DNA of 64,000 nucleotides, from NCBI RefSeq assembly GCF_018812025.1, contig NC_063062.1, positions 39,727,496 through 39,791,495 on the forward strand. Direction: 5' to 3'. The position numbers were made by a program, and so were the translations under genes. Under the pieces are notes generated by a model. That model searched no databases, had not been told where the DNA came from, and worked only from the letters and a program-made list of their open reading frames with translations. Positions 21,600-32,840 of the stretch are shown here, in pieces (position 1 is the stretch's first letter; each line of letters begins with the position of its first letter). Origin of the DNA: Megalobrama amblycephala (lineage: Eukaryota > Chordata > Actinopteri > Cypriniformes > Xenocyprididae).

Positions 21600-23378
21600 G
21601 TAATGGGTTCCATTTCAGAGTTAAAAACATAACATTGTGGAATGTGAGAGGTTTGGGGAAATTACCTAAATTTAAGTAAGTAATGACCAGAATTTTACAA
21701 AATCCATCAATTGTATTTTTGCAAGAATGCCATATTTCTTCAAATAACACAACACCAATACAAAGGTGCTGGAAAGGCCAAATTTACTCAGCTTTATTTT
21801 CTCCTAACTCTAGGGGGGTAATGATTTTAATACACAAGTCAGTTCCATTTCAAATATCCAGAGTTTTACAGGACACAGCAGGTCGTTACATAATAATACA
21901 AGGCTCTATTCTAAATGAAAACATTATTTTGGCAAATTATGGCCCTAATACAGATTGTCTGATTTTTTTTTTTTTTTGAAAAATTATTTCTTTTAGTGTC
22001 CTCTTTACCAGGAAAATTGCTAATTGCTGGAGACTTTAATTGCACAGTATCTCCTAGTCTTGACTGCTCAACAGGTTTAGATACAACACGCACACAATCT
22101 AGGAAAAAGATATGTGATTACTTAAAAGAACTCAATCTGTGTGACCCGTGGTGAAGGTTATACCCTAGTAAAAGATTCTTGTTGTTCTACTGTGACGAAG
22201 GGTCATTCTCGTATTGACTATTTTTTAATCTCTAATGACCTCTTTCCAAGAGTAACACTGTGTCAGTTTGATTCTATTGTTATCTCAGATCATGGTCCAG
22301 TTTCTTTGGTTTACAAATCAGTAAGTGATATGAATGAAACTCGTCGCTGGCGACTTCATCCAAGATGGTTACATGATCTGGATTTTATAAAATTTATTGG
22401 AGTACAGATAGATAATTTTTTTTAAAGAGAATAAGAATGAAACTTCAGTTTCTATAAAGTGGGAAGCATTCAAGGTATATATTCGAGGTCAGATAATTTG
22501 TTATACAAGCTCAAAAACTAATAAACTTAAATTGGAATTAGATTTATTGGAAAAAGAAATTAAACTTGCAGATGAAAAGGCTTATTTAGACACTTCAAAT
22601 ACTATAAATCGCAAACTTCTTAAACTTAGGGCTCAATACAACACCCTTTCCATAACAAAAGCTGAAAATAAGACTTAAGTCTTAATAAGACTGAAACAAT
22701 CTTTCTATGAGCATGAAGAAAAGGCAGGAAAATTATTAGCATGGCAGATAAAAAAAATGGACACAGAAAAAGCCATTAGTAGTATTCAAACTGGGAAAAC
22801 AACATCTAATCCTTTAGAGATAAATTATGCTTTTGTTTCATTTTATAAAGATTTATATAATTCTGAGTCAGCCCATTTTATTGAAGATCAAGTTCGATTT
22901 CTCAATGATCTTCAGTTCCCACTCATATCAGAAGAAGATAAAACATATTTAGACCGTACATTAGAAGCTGAAGCTATATCAAAGCTGAAGAATGGTAAAT
23001 CTGCTGGCCCTGATGGTCTACCAATCGACATATATAAGCTTTTTAAAAACAAATTGGTTGGTCCTCTAAAGGAAATGTACGCAGAATCATTTCAAAATGA
23101 ATATCTACCACCTACGTTGAGGAGTGCCTTAATTACTTTGATTTTATAACCTGATAAGTCTGCTACCAAATGTGAGTCATACATACCTATCTCTCTACTT
23201 AATACAGATGTAAAGATCATTGACAAAATCTTGGCATCAAGGTTAGAAAAATGCCTACCATCTGTAATAGGTATAGACCAAAATGGATTCATCAAGAATG
23301 GTCAGGCTAGTCATAATATTAGATGCGTTTTTTGTTGAAAATTTTGTATGAAAAAAGAGAAGCCCCAGACACATTCAC
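21600..23378 (+). pseudogene. L1-B ORF2p, endonuclease and first half of reverse transcriptase
   Basis: Endonuclease pieces in changing frames: ITLWNVRGLGKLPKF, VFLQECHISS, SRGVMILIHKS (21683-21979), then HSRIDYFLISNDLF and VISDHGPVSLVY (22141-22425). Reverse transcriptase begins at 22757-23149 with NGKSAGPDGLPIDIYKLF, then after a stop QNGFIKNGQASHNIR. The frame is cut near 23378 by the minus-strand L2. No intact product is possible. Confidence 0.88.
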
Positions 23379-23639
23379 TTCAATTAAATTCAATTCAAAT
23401 TTATTTGTATAGCGCTTTTCACGATACATATCATTTCAAAGCAGCTTTACAGAGAATGGATGTCAATATTACAATTTAAAGAATGCAGTTAGCAAATAAT
23501 ATAATATAGGTAATTAATTTACAATCAGAGTTAGCAGTTTAACTGAAGGTAGAAGCAAAGAGCTCCTGGAAAAAATGAATTACATTAACAATAATTAGGA
23601 TATAGAAATTGGCATTGTGCATGTTGATCCAGATGATTG

Positions 23640-23712
23640 TGTCTTCTGAAGTCCTCGCAGGAGTTGGCGCCGTCTCTTCATAGGTGTTGGCGCCGTCTCT
23701 TCATAGGTGTTG
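23640..23712. repeat. Short tandem duplication in the L2 3' UTR
   Basis: GTTGGCGCCGTCTCTTCATAG occurs twice in tandem, with a partial third GTTGG. Confidence 0.85.
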
Positions 23713-23889
23713 GTCATCTGAGGTCTTCTTAAGAGGCTGGATCCAAACTGAAGCTGATGTCCTCTCTAGTCACCTCAGGGCGGGTGTCCCGAGGTAAAAC
23801 AGAAAAGCAAAAGAAGAATAATTAGCGTAGCTGCTGTTCATAACTTTAAGCAAAGACAGTCATGTGCAATTGATCTGATATGAGATGCA

Positions 23890-26855
23890 TTATGTGAACG
23901 CTTGGCTAAAGAGATGTGTCTTTAGTCTAGATTTAAACTGGGTGAGTGAGTCTGAGCCCCTAACATTATCAGGAAGCCTATTCCAGAGTTTCAGAGCTAA
24001 ATGAGAAAATGCTCTCCCTCCTTTAGTGGACTTAGATATCCTAGGTACAACCAGAAGCCTAGAGTTTTGTGATCTTAAAGAGCGTAAAGGATTGTATGGC
24101 GATAGAAGATCAGTTAAGTACACAGGAGCTAAACCATTTAGAGCCTTATAGGTCATTAGCAATACTTTATAATCGATACGGAACTTAATGGGTAACCAGT
24201 GTAGAGATGATAAAATTGGTGTTATATGATCATATTTTCTTGACCTGGTAAGAACTCTAGCAGCTGCATTTTGTACTAATTGTAGCTTGTTTATTGAAGA
24301 AGCAGGACAACCAGTTAATAATGCATTACAGTAATCTAGTCGAGACATCATGAAAGCATGAATAACTTTTCTGCATCAGAAATAGATAACATATTCCATA
24401 TCTTAGCAATGTTGCTGAGGTGGAAGAAGGCTGTTTTTGTAACATATGAAATATGATTTTCAAAGGACAAGTTGCTGTCTAATATAACACCCAGGTCTTT
24501 AACTGTCGAGGATGGAGTAACAGCACATCCTTCTAAATGCAGATTGTAGTCTGAGAGATTCCGTGTACAGGTTTTTGGCCCAATAAGTAATACTTCAGTC
24601 TTATCTGAATTTAATAGAAGAAAATTACTAGTCATCCAATGTTTTACTTCTTTAATACATTCTGTCAGATTGGATAATTTAGAGATTTCATCTGGTTGTG
24701 ATGAAATATATAACTGAGTATCATCAGCATAGCAGTGGAAACTAATTCCATGTTTTCTTATAATATTGCCGAGTGGCAGCATGTATATTGAAAATAGCAG
24801 AGGGCCTAACACTGATCCTTGCGGCACTCCATAGTTTACTATTGTTATCTTAGATTTTTTCCCGTTTAAATAGACAAAATTGTGTTGGTCTGATAGGTAC
24901 GACCTAAACCACCGTAATGCCTGTCTCTGAATACCAGTGTAATTTTGTAGTCGATCTAGGAGTATTTTATGATCTATAGTGTCGAACGCAGCACTGAGAT
25001 CAAGTAACACTAGTATTGAGACACAGCCCTGGTCAGAAGCTAGAAGTAAGTCATTTGTAATTTTAACAAGTGCAGTTTCTGTGCTATGATGAGATCTGAA
25101 TCCTGACTGAAATTTTTCATAGATAGCGTTTTTTTGCAAGAAGGAGCACAATTGGGCCAACACCACTTTTTCTAGTATTTTAGACATAAATGGAAGATTT
25201 GAAATGGGTCTGTAATTTGCTAATACATTTGGATCTAATTGTGGTTTCTTAATGAGAGGCTTAATAACTGCTAGCTTGACCTAGAGATAAAGACAAGTTG
25301 ATAATATTGAGAAGAGGCTCTTCTGCTACAGGTAACAGTTCTTTCAGTAGTTTAGTGGGTATTGGATCTAATAATCATGTTGTTGGTTTAGACGCAGTAA
25401 TAAGTTTATTTAGCTCTTCCTGTCCTATAGTTGTAAAGCACTGCAACTGTTCTTGAGGGGCGATAATTGAGGCTGAATCATAAAACTCTGTCAAAGTTTG
25501 TACATTTACAATTGTATTTCTGATGCTTTCAATTATCTCAGTAAAGAAATTCATAAAATCATCACTGCTAAACTGTAATGAAATGTTTTGTTCTGTTTAT
25601 TTGTTAATCTAGCCACTGTACTAAACAAGAACCGTGGATTGTTTCGGTTATTTTCTATGAGTTTGCGGAGATGCTCAGCCCTGGCTGCTTTTAGAGTCTT
25701 TCTATAACGGGACGAACTGTCTTTCCACGCGATTCTGAAGACCTCTAAACGAGTTTGTCTCCATTTGCGTTCTAGATTACGAGTTTCTCTTTTCATAGCG
25801 CGACTAATACTGTTGTACCAAGGTACAGTATTTTTCTCTCTAACCTTTTTTAATCTCATCGGTGCAACAGTATCTAATGTACTAGTGAAAATGGTGCACA
25901 TGCTGCTAGTCATTTTCTCGAGATCATTTGTGTGTTTGGGTACGATGAGCAGCTGAGACAAATCAGGCAGTTTATTTGTGAATTTATCTATAGTTGTCGG
26001 GAGAATTGTTCTGCCTAGTCGATATCGTGGCGCAATTTGACAAATATCATCAGTATGCAGTACGCAAGTTACGAGGTAGTGATCAGAGACGTCATCACTT
26101 TGTGGTAGAATTTATATATCAGTAGGATTTATTCCATGTGATATAATTAAATCTAGAGTATGATTAAAACGGTGAGTGGGTCCAGTGACGTTTTGTTTGA
26201 CCCCAAAGGAGTTTAGTAAATTTGTAAACGCAGCCCCTAACGCATCATTTGTATTGTCTACATGAATGTTAAAATCTCCAACAATCATCACTTTATCGAC
26301 GTTAACCAATAGGTCTGAGAGAAAGTCTGCAAACTCTTTTAGGAAATCAGCATAAGGCCCTGGAGGTCTATAAACGGTAGCCAAAGCAAGAGATAGTAGC
26401 GACTTTATATTTATATCTGAGAGTGTAACATTTAGCATAAGAATTTCAAATGAATTAAACCTGTAGTTTGTTTTCTGAGTAACGTTCAGAATATCTCTGT
26501 AGATTGTTGCTACACCACCGCCACGGCCAATCGGACGGCATTTATTTTTATAACAGTAGCCAGGTGGACAAGACTCATTAAGACCGAAATAATCATTTGG
26601 TTTAAGCCATGTTTCAGTAAGGCAAATTAAATCAAGACTATTATCTGTGATCATTTCATTTATAATAACCACCTTAGGTGTCAGCGATCTAATGTTTAGT
26701 AGCCCTAGCTTTAGAGAATGTTTTTGTTCAGTAATTTTGCAAAATTCTGGTTTGATCACGATCAGGTTTTTTCTAGATCCTTTATTTTTATTGTTATTGC
26801 TAAACCTCACTATTCGGGGAATAGACACAGTTTCTATAGACTGCATTACACTCAC
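23890..26855 (-). pseudogene. L2 ORF2p: endonuclease-reverse transcriptase, broken
   Basis: On minus: endonuclease 26855-26112 (LLNIRSLTPKVVIINEMI, DLICLTETWLKPND, TVYRPPGPYADFL, VGDFNIHVDN, THRFNHTLDLIIS); linker 25961-25551; reverse transcriptase 25187-24348 (FQSGFRSHHSTETALVKI, VLLDLSAAFDTIDH, GVPQGSVLGPLLFSIY, FHCYADDTQLYIS); C-terminus 24351-23890 (SRLDYCNALLTGCP, GRAFSHLALKLWNRLP). The AFDTIDH and YADDTQLY motifs assign it to the CR1/L2 group. Stops and frame changes near 26112, 25550, 25260 and 24350 disable it. Expected product is about 950 residues. Confidence 0.9.
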
Positions 26856-27053
26856 ATTTCTATCAATTAAGTAGGCAGAACACAGACTGTGATTTGAGGT
26901 TTGACTTACTAGTCATATGATGCGAAGCGTCTTGGAGATGTTCTTCGACAGAAGATCAGCTCTGATTCTGCTGGGGTGCAGGCCATCAGCACAGAAGAGC
27001 CTAGGACGCTCCCAGAAAAGATTCCAATTATTTATAAAGAGCAGCTTCTGTTC

Positions 27054-28900
27054 ATTGGGTCATTACTACGTTGGGTAAATATTTTATACTTTAAACCAAT
27101 AGCTGAAGTTATGACTAATAATACAATATCAAAACCTTTTAATATACACAGAGGAACAAGGCAAGGATGTCCTCTGTCCCCATTGCTCTTTCTTTTAGCA
27201 CTGGAGCCCTTAGCAATTGCAATTAGAAGCAACTCTATCATTAAGGGCATTAAAATTAAATATCGTGATCATCGAATAGCCTTATATGCAGACGACTCCA
27301 TTCTTTTTCTAACAAGACTTGAGAGATCCATTCCAGAGTTGCTCGAACTGATTGACAGATTTGGAAAGTTCTCCGGCTATAAAATTAATAATACCAAATC
27401 ATCAATACTTTTTTAAATACCCAAGAATTACACCAAGACATCAACCATTCATTTAAAGCAAATAATCTACTGAACCTTTTATGTCCACATCGGTACGTCG
27501 GAAGCGGTCCGGACACGATGAAAGACTTAAACCACCAATTGGGCATCCATTTATAAATGCAGTCGATGGCTTTAAATATTTAGGCATAATCATTACTCCT
27601 ACAGTTGACAGGTTAGTCCCTGCCAATTATAACCCAGTCATTGCCAAAGTCAATGAATCTGTTGACCGATGGTCCTCCCTACCAGTCTCACTGATTGGCC
27701 GTATAAACATTATTAAGATGAATATTCTACCAATTTTTTTGTATTTATTTCACTCTATTCCACTTTCCCCTCCATTAGGTTTTTTCTCTAGTATGAAAAA
27801 AAAAAATTAACCAAATTCATTTGGAATAATAGACGTGCAAGGCTTCGCCTAACATTGCTATATCTTCCTTATGACAGAGGAGGTTTACATTTAACCAATT
27901 TGCAATGGTACTACTGGTCTGCCACCTATTGGTTTTCCTCAAAGCCACAGTTACCCTGGGTAGAGATAGAATCAACAGTTATAAATGAAATGAGTATGGA
28001 CCTGTATTTATACTCGGACTTGCATAAGAATCTAAAAAAGGCTACCAAAAATCCATTTGTTAAAAATACTTTAATAGTATGGAATGATGTTCAGCACATA
28101 CTAGGAGAAGTTCCAACTCTCTCTTACTTTTCTCCTATTTGTGGAAACAGGGACTTCAGACCAGGGAATAATGATTCTGGCTTCAAACAGTGGGCATTAA
28201 AGGGTATCCGTAAGGTTGGGGATTTATTTGAGGGAGACACATTGATGACCTTTACAAAAAATTTGGAATCCCAATGACACACTTTTTTAAATATTTACAA
28301 ATTCGCAGCTATATCAATGTTAAGCAAAATGATTCCCTATCTAGACCTTTACCAACAGAACTAGAAAAAGTTGTTTTTTGAGGATCTTAGTACAAACCAA
28401 ATTTCACAGTTTTATTGCAAATTTGTTAACAGCTCTAAAGAATCATCTGAATCCAAGAGAGTCACTTGGAGTACAGATCTGCAGTATGATCTTTCAGATT
28501 TAGAATGGAGCCAGATATGTATCAGAGCCCAGAATTTGTCAATTAATGCTAGATTTAAGCTGATTCAATTTAACTGGGTAATGCGTACTTATGTAACCCC
28601 TGAAAAGTTAAATAAGTTTAACCCAAACATTCCAGACATCTGTTTTAAATGCCAAAAACATAAGGGTACATTCTTTCATTGTATCTGGGAGTGTGAGGTG
28701 ATTAAGACGTTCTGGCAAAAAGTGGCAACAGTAATTTCCTCAATAATCTCAAAACCATTTCCAGTGACTCCTGAAATATGTGCTTTGGGTTTAATTCCTT
28801 ATGGACATTTGTCCAGTTCTTGCAAGATGTTTGGTAGCATTTTACTGGAAGAACATAGAAGGTCCATCTATTAATCATTGGTTGAAGGATCTGGCACATT
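27054..28900 (+). pseudogene. L1-B ORF2p, second half of reverse transcriptase and C-terminus
   Basis: It resumes at [12 protein letters not shown], then [18 protein letters not shown] and the catalytic [11 protein letters not shown] (27054-27416). Then FKYLGIIITPTV and WSSLPVSLIGRINIIKMNIL (27481-27810), 27855-28277, and 28371-28874 with CFKC...HCIWEC, the zinc-knuckle-like C-terminal motif. Frame changes at about 27415, 27810, 28275 and 28375. Confidence 0.88.
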
Positions 28901-28904
28901 TTCT

Positions 28905-29224
28905 TTTAGTATAAAACTACTAAACTTACCTTAGTTTACTGAGTACTTCAAAGTGTACTTTCATAAACTAAAAAATGTACAAGTATTTATCTAGAACTAT
29001 CAGCATATAAATAAGTTCACTTGTAGCATTGCAAACAAAAAATGAAGTAAACTATACTACTTAAAAGTATACTTTAAAAAAGTGGGCCATTTTAGCACAC
29101 TTACAAGTATACTACTAGAACAATATTAGTATTCTTACTAGATAAAATACACTTAAAATATACTTGAACATTACTTGAGTATATTTCATAAAATGAACTT
29201 GAAGTATACTTATTTTTGTAAGGG
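28905..29224. repeat. AT-rich MITE-like sequence with AAGTATAC motifs
   Basis: Repeated AGTATACTT motifs and a right end CTTATTTTTGTAAGGG that looks like a DNA-transposon terminus. I could not find the matching left end, so it is probably truncated. Confidence 0.45.
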
Positions 29225-29589
29225 AATAAAACATGAGAACAAGGGTATGAACTTGCAACAGAACACATTTTTTATTCTATATTTGAGTATTAAGTTTAAT
29301 TCTAAAGAACTCATTCAGGATATGTCTGTGTGTCATTCGGTCTGGAACCAGTTATCACTTTTTAGACAATTCTGCAGCTGAATAATGTATGGAATATTAT
29401 ATTAACAGATATTAGATTATCCAAATAAAAAATACCCTTTAGCAGCACAGATGTGACTATTTCTCTGGCTGTATGCAGCTTTAATTCGACAGTCGACTGT
29501 GTACAACTGCGAACTGTGCAGTACACGACAGACCCACTGATAACTTTATTCCCATTTAGCCCTATACTGTATCTGAAGAGCCTCTTGTA

Positions 29590-29591
<2 letters not shown>

Positions 29592-29647
<56 letters not shown>
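29592..29647. repeat. (GT)n microsatellite
   Basis: Pure GT for about 56 bases, 45 bp upstream of a B30.2-linker exon. Confidence 0.97.
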
Positions 29648-29649
<2 letters not shown>

Positions 29650-29692
29650 ACTGAGTTTACTAATGAACTGTGACACTGTGTGTGTTTTGTAG

Positions 29693-29739
29693 TGTGGATC
29701 ATGGAGGAGAGATCAGAATTACAGCAGGAGTACGCAAAT
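29693..29739 (+). CDS. Linker exon preceding a B30.2 exon (NLR/TRIM-type)
   Basis: Exon of 47 bp between acceptor TTTTGTAG and donor GTATGT. Read in phase it gives VDHGGEIRITAGVRK, a sequence that in fish NLRC3-like proteins joins the leucine-rich repeats to the C-terminal PRY-SPRY domain. Its last base plus the first two of the next exon form a codon, so the two exons are in phase. No leucine-rich-repeat, NACHT or RING exon is visible upstream: the preceding 9 kb are LINE and microsatellite. Confidence 0.7.
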
Positions 29740-29745
29740 GTATGT

Positions 29746-29782
<37 letters not shown>
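29746..29782. repeat. (CA)n microsatellite in the B30.2 intron
   Basis: CACACG-CACACA run just after the splice donor of the 47-bp exon. Confidence 0.95.
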
Positions 29783-29882
29783 GAAGAATCCTAAATCAAG
29801 TTAAGATTTACTTCTGTAATATTAATTTGTCATAAATGAACTTGTCAGACCTGAACTGAAGACTTGTGTTTTATCTCCATCA

Positions 29883-30413
29883 GATTATCATCAGTTCACT
29901 GCGGATCGGAACACAGTGAATAAACACCTCCAACTGTCTGAGAATAACAGAGTGATTACTTACACTAACACAGAGCTTCAGTCGTATCCTGATCATCCAG
30001 ACAGATTTTATTATCATCCTCAGGTGTTGTGTAGAGAGAGTGTGTGTGATCGACGCTGTTACTGGGAGATTGAGTGGAGTGATGGTGTGTTTATATCAGT
30101 GTCATATAAGAGCATCAGCAGGAAGGGTGAGGGTGATGAGTCTGTGTTTGGATATAATGATCAGTCCTGGAGTTTGTACTGCACTCCCTCCAGTTACTCA
30201 TTCAGACACAATAACAGAAAGACTAAACTCCCTGTAAAGCCCATCAGCAGTAGTAGAATAGGAGTGTATGTGGATCACAGTGCAGGAACTCTGTCCTTCT
30301 ACAGCGTCAAGAGAGACACAGTGAAACTCATCCACACAGTCCAGACCACATTCACTCAACCGCTCTATCCTGGGTTTTGGGTTGGTTCTGGATCATCAGT
30401 GAAACTGTGTTGA
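29883..30413 (+). CDS. B30.2 (PRY-SPRY) terminal exon of an NLR- or finTRIM-like protein
   Basis: The exon follows acceptor CTCCATCAG (29882) and ends at TGA 30411-30413. It encodes a complete B30.2 fold of about 175 residues: PRY part (DRNTVNKHLQLSENNR, then SYPDHPDRFYYHPQVLC) and SPRY part (YWEIEWSDGVFISVSYKS, FGYNDQSWSLYC, IGVYVDHSAGTLSFYSV, PLYPGFWVG). In fish, B30.2 is the ligand-recognition end of large NLR and finTRIM families used in innate immunity, usually cytosolic. The frame has no defects. Only the last two exons are here; the upstream gene is absent, so it may be the intact 3' end of a gene whose 5' part lies beyond the transposons, or an orphan duplicate. I favour an NLR over a TRIM because of the VDHGGE linker. 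Confidence 0.8.
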   Translation, partial: DYHQFTADRNTVNKHLQLSENNRVITYTNTELQSYPDHPDRFYYHPQVLCRESVCDRRCYWEIEWSDGVFISVSYKSISRKGEGDESVFGYNDQSWSLYCTPSSYSFRHNNRKTKLPVKPISSSRIGVYVDHSAGTLSFYSVKRDTVKLIHTVQTTFTQPLYPGFWVGSGSSVKLC

Positions 30414-30829
30414 TGAATCAGAACAGACTGTAGAGAGATTCTACCCATAATACTTTGAGCTTATAATAATTATATTATAGTAAAGTTTTGAAAAATCTGC
30501 ATTTTTTGAATTTTTTTTAATGGTGGGGGCAGAAATCTAAAATCCCTGGGTGTAAATAACCCTCAATTAATTAATAGTTTAGTTTTTTTTTTGTTCACTA
30601 TATTAGTATAATATATTATGTATATTTTAGTATTAATTGTTTTAACAAATATTTGTATTATTTTTTCTTCCATTTGAGTTATTATTCCTATAGGGACTTG
30701 TGAAAAATGTCACCATTGAAGGTCAATTATGCTGAATTGAGAATTGCAACAGGAACTTACATCATCATCCAGTGAAAAAAACTGTACAATGTAATACAAT
30801 TTTCACCTTTTCTATGTGTAAAAACCCTT
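30414..30829. other. AT-rich intergenic stretch
   Basis: Downstream of the B30.2 stop. No gene or clear element seen. Confidence 0.6.
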
Positions 30830-30916
30830 TAAAGTGTAAGTTCACTGTCATTAATTTCTCACCCTCATGCCGTTCCATAAGACCTTCATTCATCCTCAGA
30901 ACAGAAATCAAGTTGG

Positions 30917-31024
30917 CCTGCGTCTCAATGTTCATACTATCCATCCTAAGTAGTATGTGACATTAGTAATATTCAATACTATTTAGGGCGGATAGGGTGA
31001 ATAGTATGCACATTGGGATGCAGG
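30917..31024. mobile_element. 108-bp palindromic mini-MITE
   Basis: CCTGCGTCTCAATGTTCAT at the left and the complement of ATGCACATTGGGATGCAGG at the right form long inverted repeats. GTTGG flanks both sides (30912-30916 and 31025-31029). Confidence 0.8.
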
Positions 31025-31065
31025 GTTGGTCTTTTTGAGTTTTCAGGGTGGAGTCAGGCGGCAGG

Positions 31066-31299
31066 TGTAACGGGTTGCCTATGATGAGTGGATCCTGATT
31101 AAAGGATCTGTCTTTCCAGAGGGCTTTGGATCAGTGTTTGGGTTCCTGTTTGACTTGAGCTTGACCTCTCTCCAGCACCAGTTTTTTTGTCGTCGTTATT
31201 TTGTTTGTTAGTTTATCATGTATTCTTTCTTTAAATAAAAGTGTTTTTGAGTTGAGCATATTTTTTGTTACTCTGTCCTGAGCCAGGAAGTATGTAACA
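31066..31299 (+). repeat. Possible short solo LTR
   Basis: TGTAACGGG...TATGTAACA with AATAAAAGTG near 31235. No matching target duplication, so tentative. Confidence 0.35.
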
Positions 31300-31896
31300 G
31301 ATACTCTTGATGAAATCCGATGGCTCAGTGGGGCCTCTGTTGCCAGCAAAATAATTTACACTTTCAGATGCTCAGAAACAGGCATGAAAACGGGTCAGGG
31401 GTGAAAAAGGTGAGAAGGATATTATCCCTCTAGGGGGGTCGGGGGGCATGGTCCCCTGGAAGAAAAATGTAAATATTCCATATTTTAAAGCATCAATCTG
31501 ATGCATTTTGAGATGCTCACTGATTCTTGAGACATGGGACAAAACATGTCCAGCAATTGTAACTGCTATTAGGTTTAAAGATGAAAATATTTTCAATTGT
31601 AAATGTTATGAGGGATTAATAATAGAATGTATTTAACACAATTATCCCCTTCAATTTAATTTTATCATTATTATAACAAATCTATGACACTTATTGTCTT
31701 CTCACTACATCTAAAACAGTGTGTCCACAGAGAAGGGTTCAATCATTCATATGCAATAAAATGGATAAAAACGTTTTTTTTTATGATGAAAAAGCTTGTT
31801 TTATCAAAAGCAACACTTAATAATATATCATGTCAGAGCAAAGTTTTTTTTTCAATGATACATGCATGTTTTATAAGATTTCAAAGTTGTGTCCCC

Positions 31897-32296
31897 ATTT
31901 TGTCAACACCGTCAGACATTTATTAAAATGTAATAAAATCAAGGAATATCAGGGGCAGCTGTCACTCTGAAGGACCCTTTTACCACATTCCACATCTGTA
32001 GAGTACATCACTGTCAGACAGGCTCTGGTAAGTTTTATAGTTTTAGAGTATTTTAAATCTTAATGTTAATATTTCCTGTGTCACAACCATGATGAGTCAA
32101 CACCCTCTTCCAATTTCTGAGGAAATTATTTGAAATTTTTAGATCATTCTATTCCCCTGAAGTAGGTTCTATTAGCATCTAGCATCAACAGAGAAAACAA
32201 AATGGCTACTCCATGAAATCCATTTGTTTTGTGAAAGAAATGCCTTGTGTGTCAACACCGTCAGATTTTCTGTCTGACGGTGGTGACAGGCAAATG
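31897..32296. repeat. Left subterminal repeats of the Sola-like element
   Basis: TGTCAACACCGTCAGA at about 31900 and 32251, the latter followed by its inverted form TCTGACGGTGGTGAC, making a local hairpin. Likely transposase binding sites (inference). Confidence 0.8.
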
Positions 32297-32609
32297 ATGG
32301 AGTTGACACTCAACATAAACTCATATTTCTGTGGTTTTCAAGTCATTTTTAATTATATTAAATATAAAATAGTGTTTATTCTAATATTCTAATAAAAATA
32401 TTGTTTATTATAATAATGTATGAATACTAAATATGTGACCTGACAGCATATATTGCTTTTGTGGATTGATAGTCATCACTTCTAGCAGAGCTAGGGATGA
32501 AGGAACATAAAGCTAAGGGACCACAGGGCTTATGGAACATAATAAGGAACATTGCATAGTATAGGAAAATATGATAAAGATATTCTTGTGCTCTTTTTGT
32601 GTGTTTTAG
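32028..32609 (+). other. Probable 5' UTR intron of the transposase gene
   Basis: A consensus donor CTG|GTAAGT (32028) and acceptor TGTGTTTTAG (ends 32609) flank 582 bp without coding features. The ATG of the N-terminal frame follows 6 bp after the acceptor. Confidence 0.5.
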
Positions 32610-32615
32610 TTCAGC

Positions 32616-32840
32616 ATGGCTAGACATCTCTCATTGGAAGAGCGTAGACGAAGGGACAGAGAGTATCAGAAAAAACAAAGAGAGAAAATCAGTGTACAGC
32701 CAGAATTAAAGGAGGAATTTTTAAGAAGGGAGAGACAAGGGTGGAAACAGAGTTGAGGAAGGAAAACTAAAGCAAATCAAGGATTTGAGTAAGAGAGAAC
32801 AGAGGAAAAAGAGAAAGAAATGGAAGCATAGTCAGCGAGA
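32616..32840 (+). pseudogene. N-terminal basic segment of the Sola-like transposase, frameshifted
   Basis: From ATG 32616: MARHLSLEERRRRDREYQ, then a stop at 32754. In the next frame, VEEGKLKQIKDLSKREQ and a Lys/Arg-rich run up to the main ORF. Composition is continuous, so I read this as the original N-terminus broken by a frameshift near 32740 that is restored near 32840. The main ORF at 32841 is in the same frame as 32616. Confidence 0.6.

Larger units (their letters stand above)
23379..27053 (-). mobile_element. L2-clade LINE inserted in L1-B
   Basis: Minus strand. The 3' end (23379-23450) is the typical fish L2 tail: on minus, AAGCTGCTTTGAAATGATA, AAAAGCGCTATACAAATAAA, TTTGAATTGAATT. 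A short piece of the same tail, plus strand, is at 52670-52726. ORF2 spans 26855-23890. The 5' part (26856-27053) is the non-coding leader. L1-B reverse transcriptase stops at the left edge and resumes at the right, with some L1-B sequence lost between. Confidence 0.88.
20470..28900 (+). mobile_element. L1-B: degraded, 5'-truncated L1-like LINE split by an L2
   Basis: ORF1 (20470-21043) begins inside its coiled coil. ORF2 runs in scattered frames from 21600 to about 23378, is interrupted by an L2 LINE, and resumes at about 27054-28900. The tail and the end of ORF2 are not recognisable. More decayed than L1-A: at least ten frame changes or stops in ORF2. Confidence 0.87.
30830..31376. repeat. 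Element X, left part (interrupted fish DNA repeat)
   Basis: 30830-30912 (TTCACTGTCATTAATTTCTC, CACCCTCATGCCGTTCC) and 31300-31376 (CTTGATGAAATCCGATGGCT) are consecutive parts of one widespread fish repeat. They are split by a mini-MITE and an LTR-like piece. The repeat continues at about 37125-37255 (GTTCATGTGACTACAGTGGG, GAATACTTTTTGTGCACC, AACGACTTTATTCAAGAATA). The ~5.75 kb between is therefore an insertion. Confidence 0.65.
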
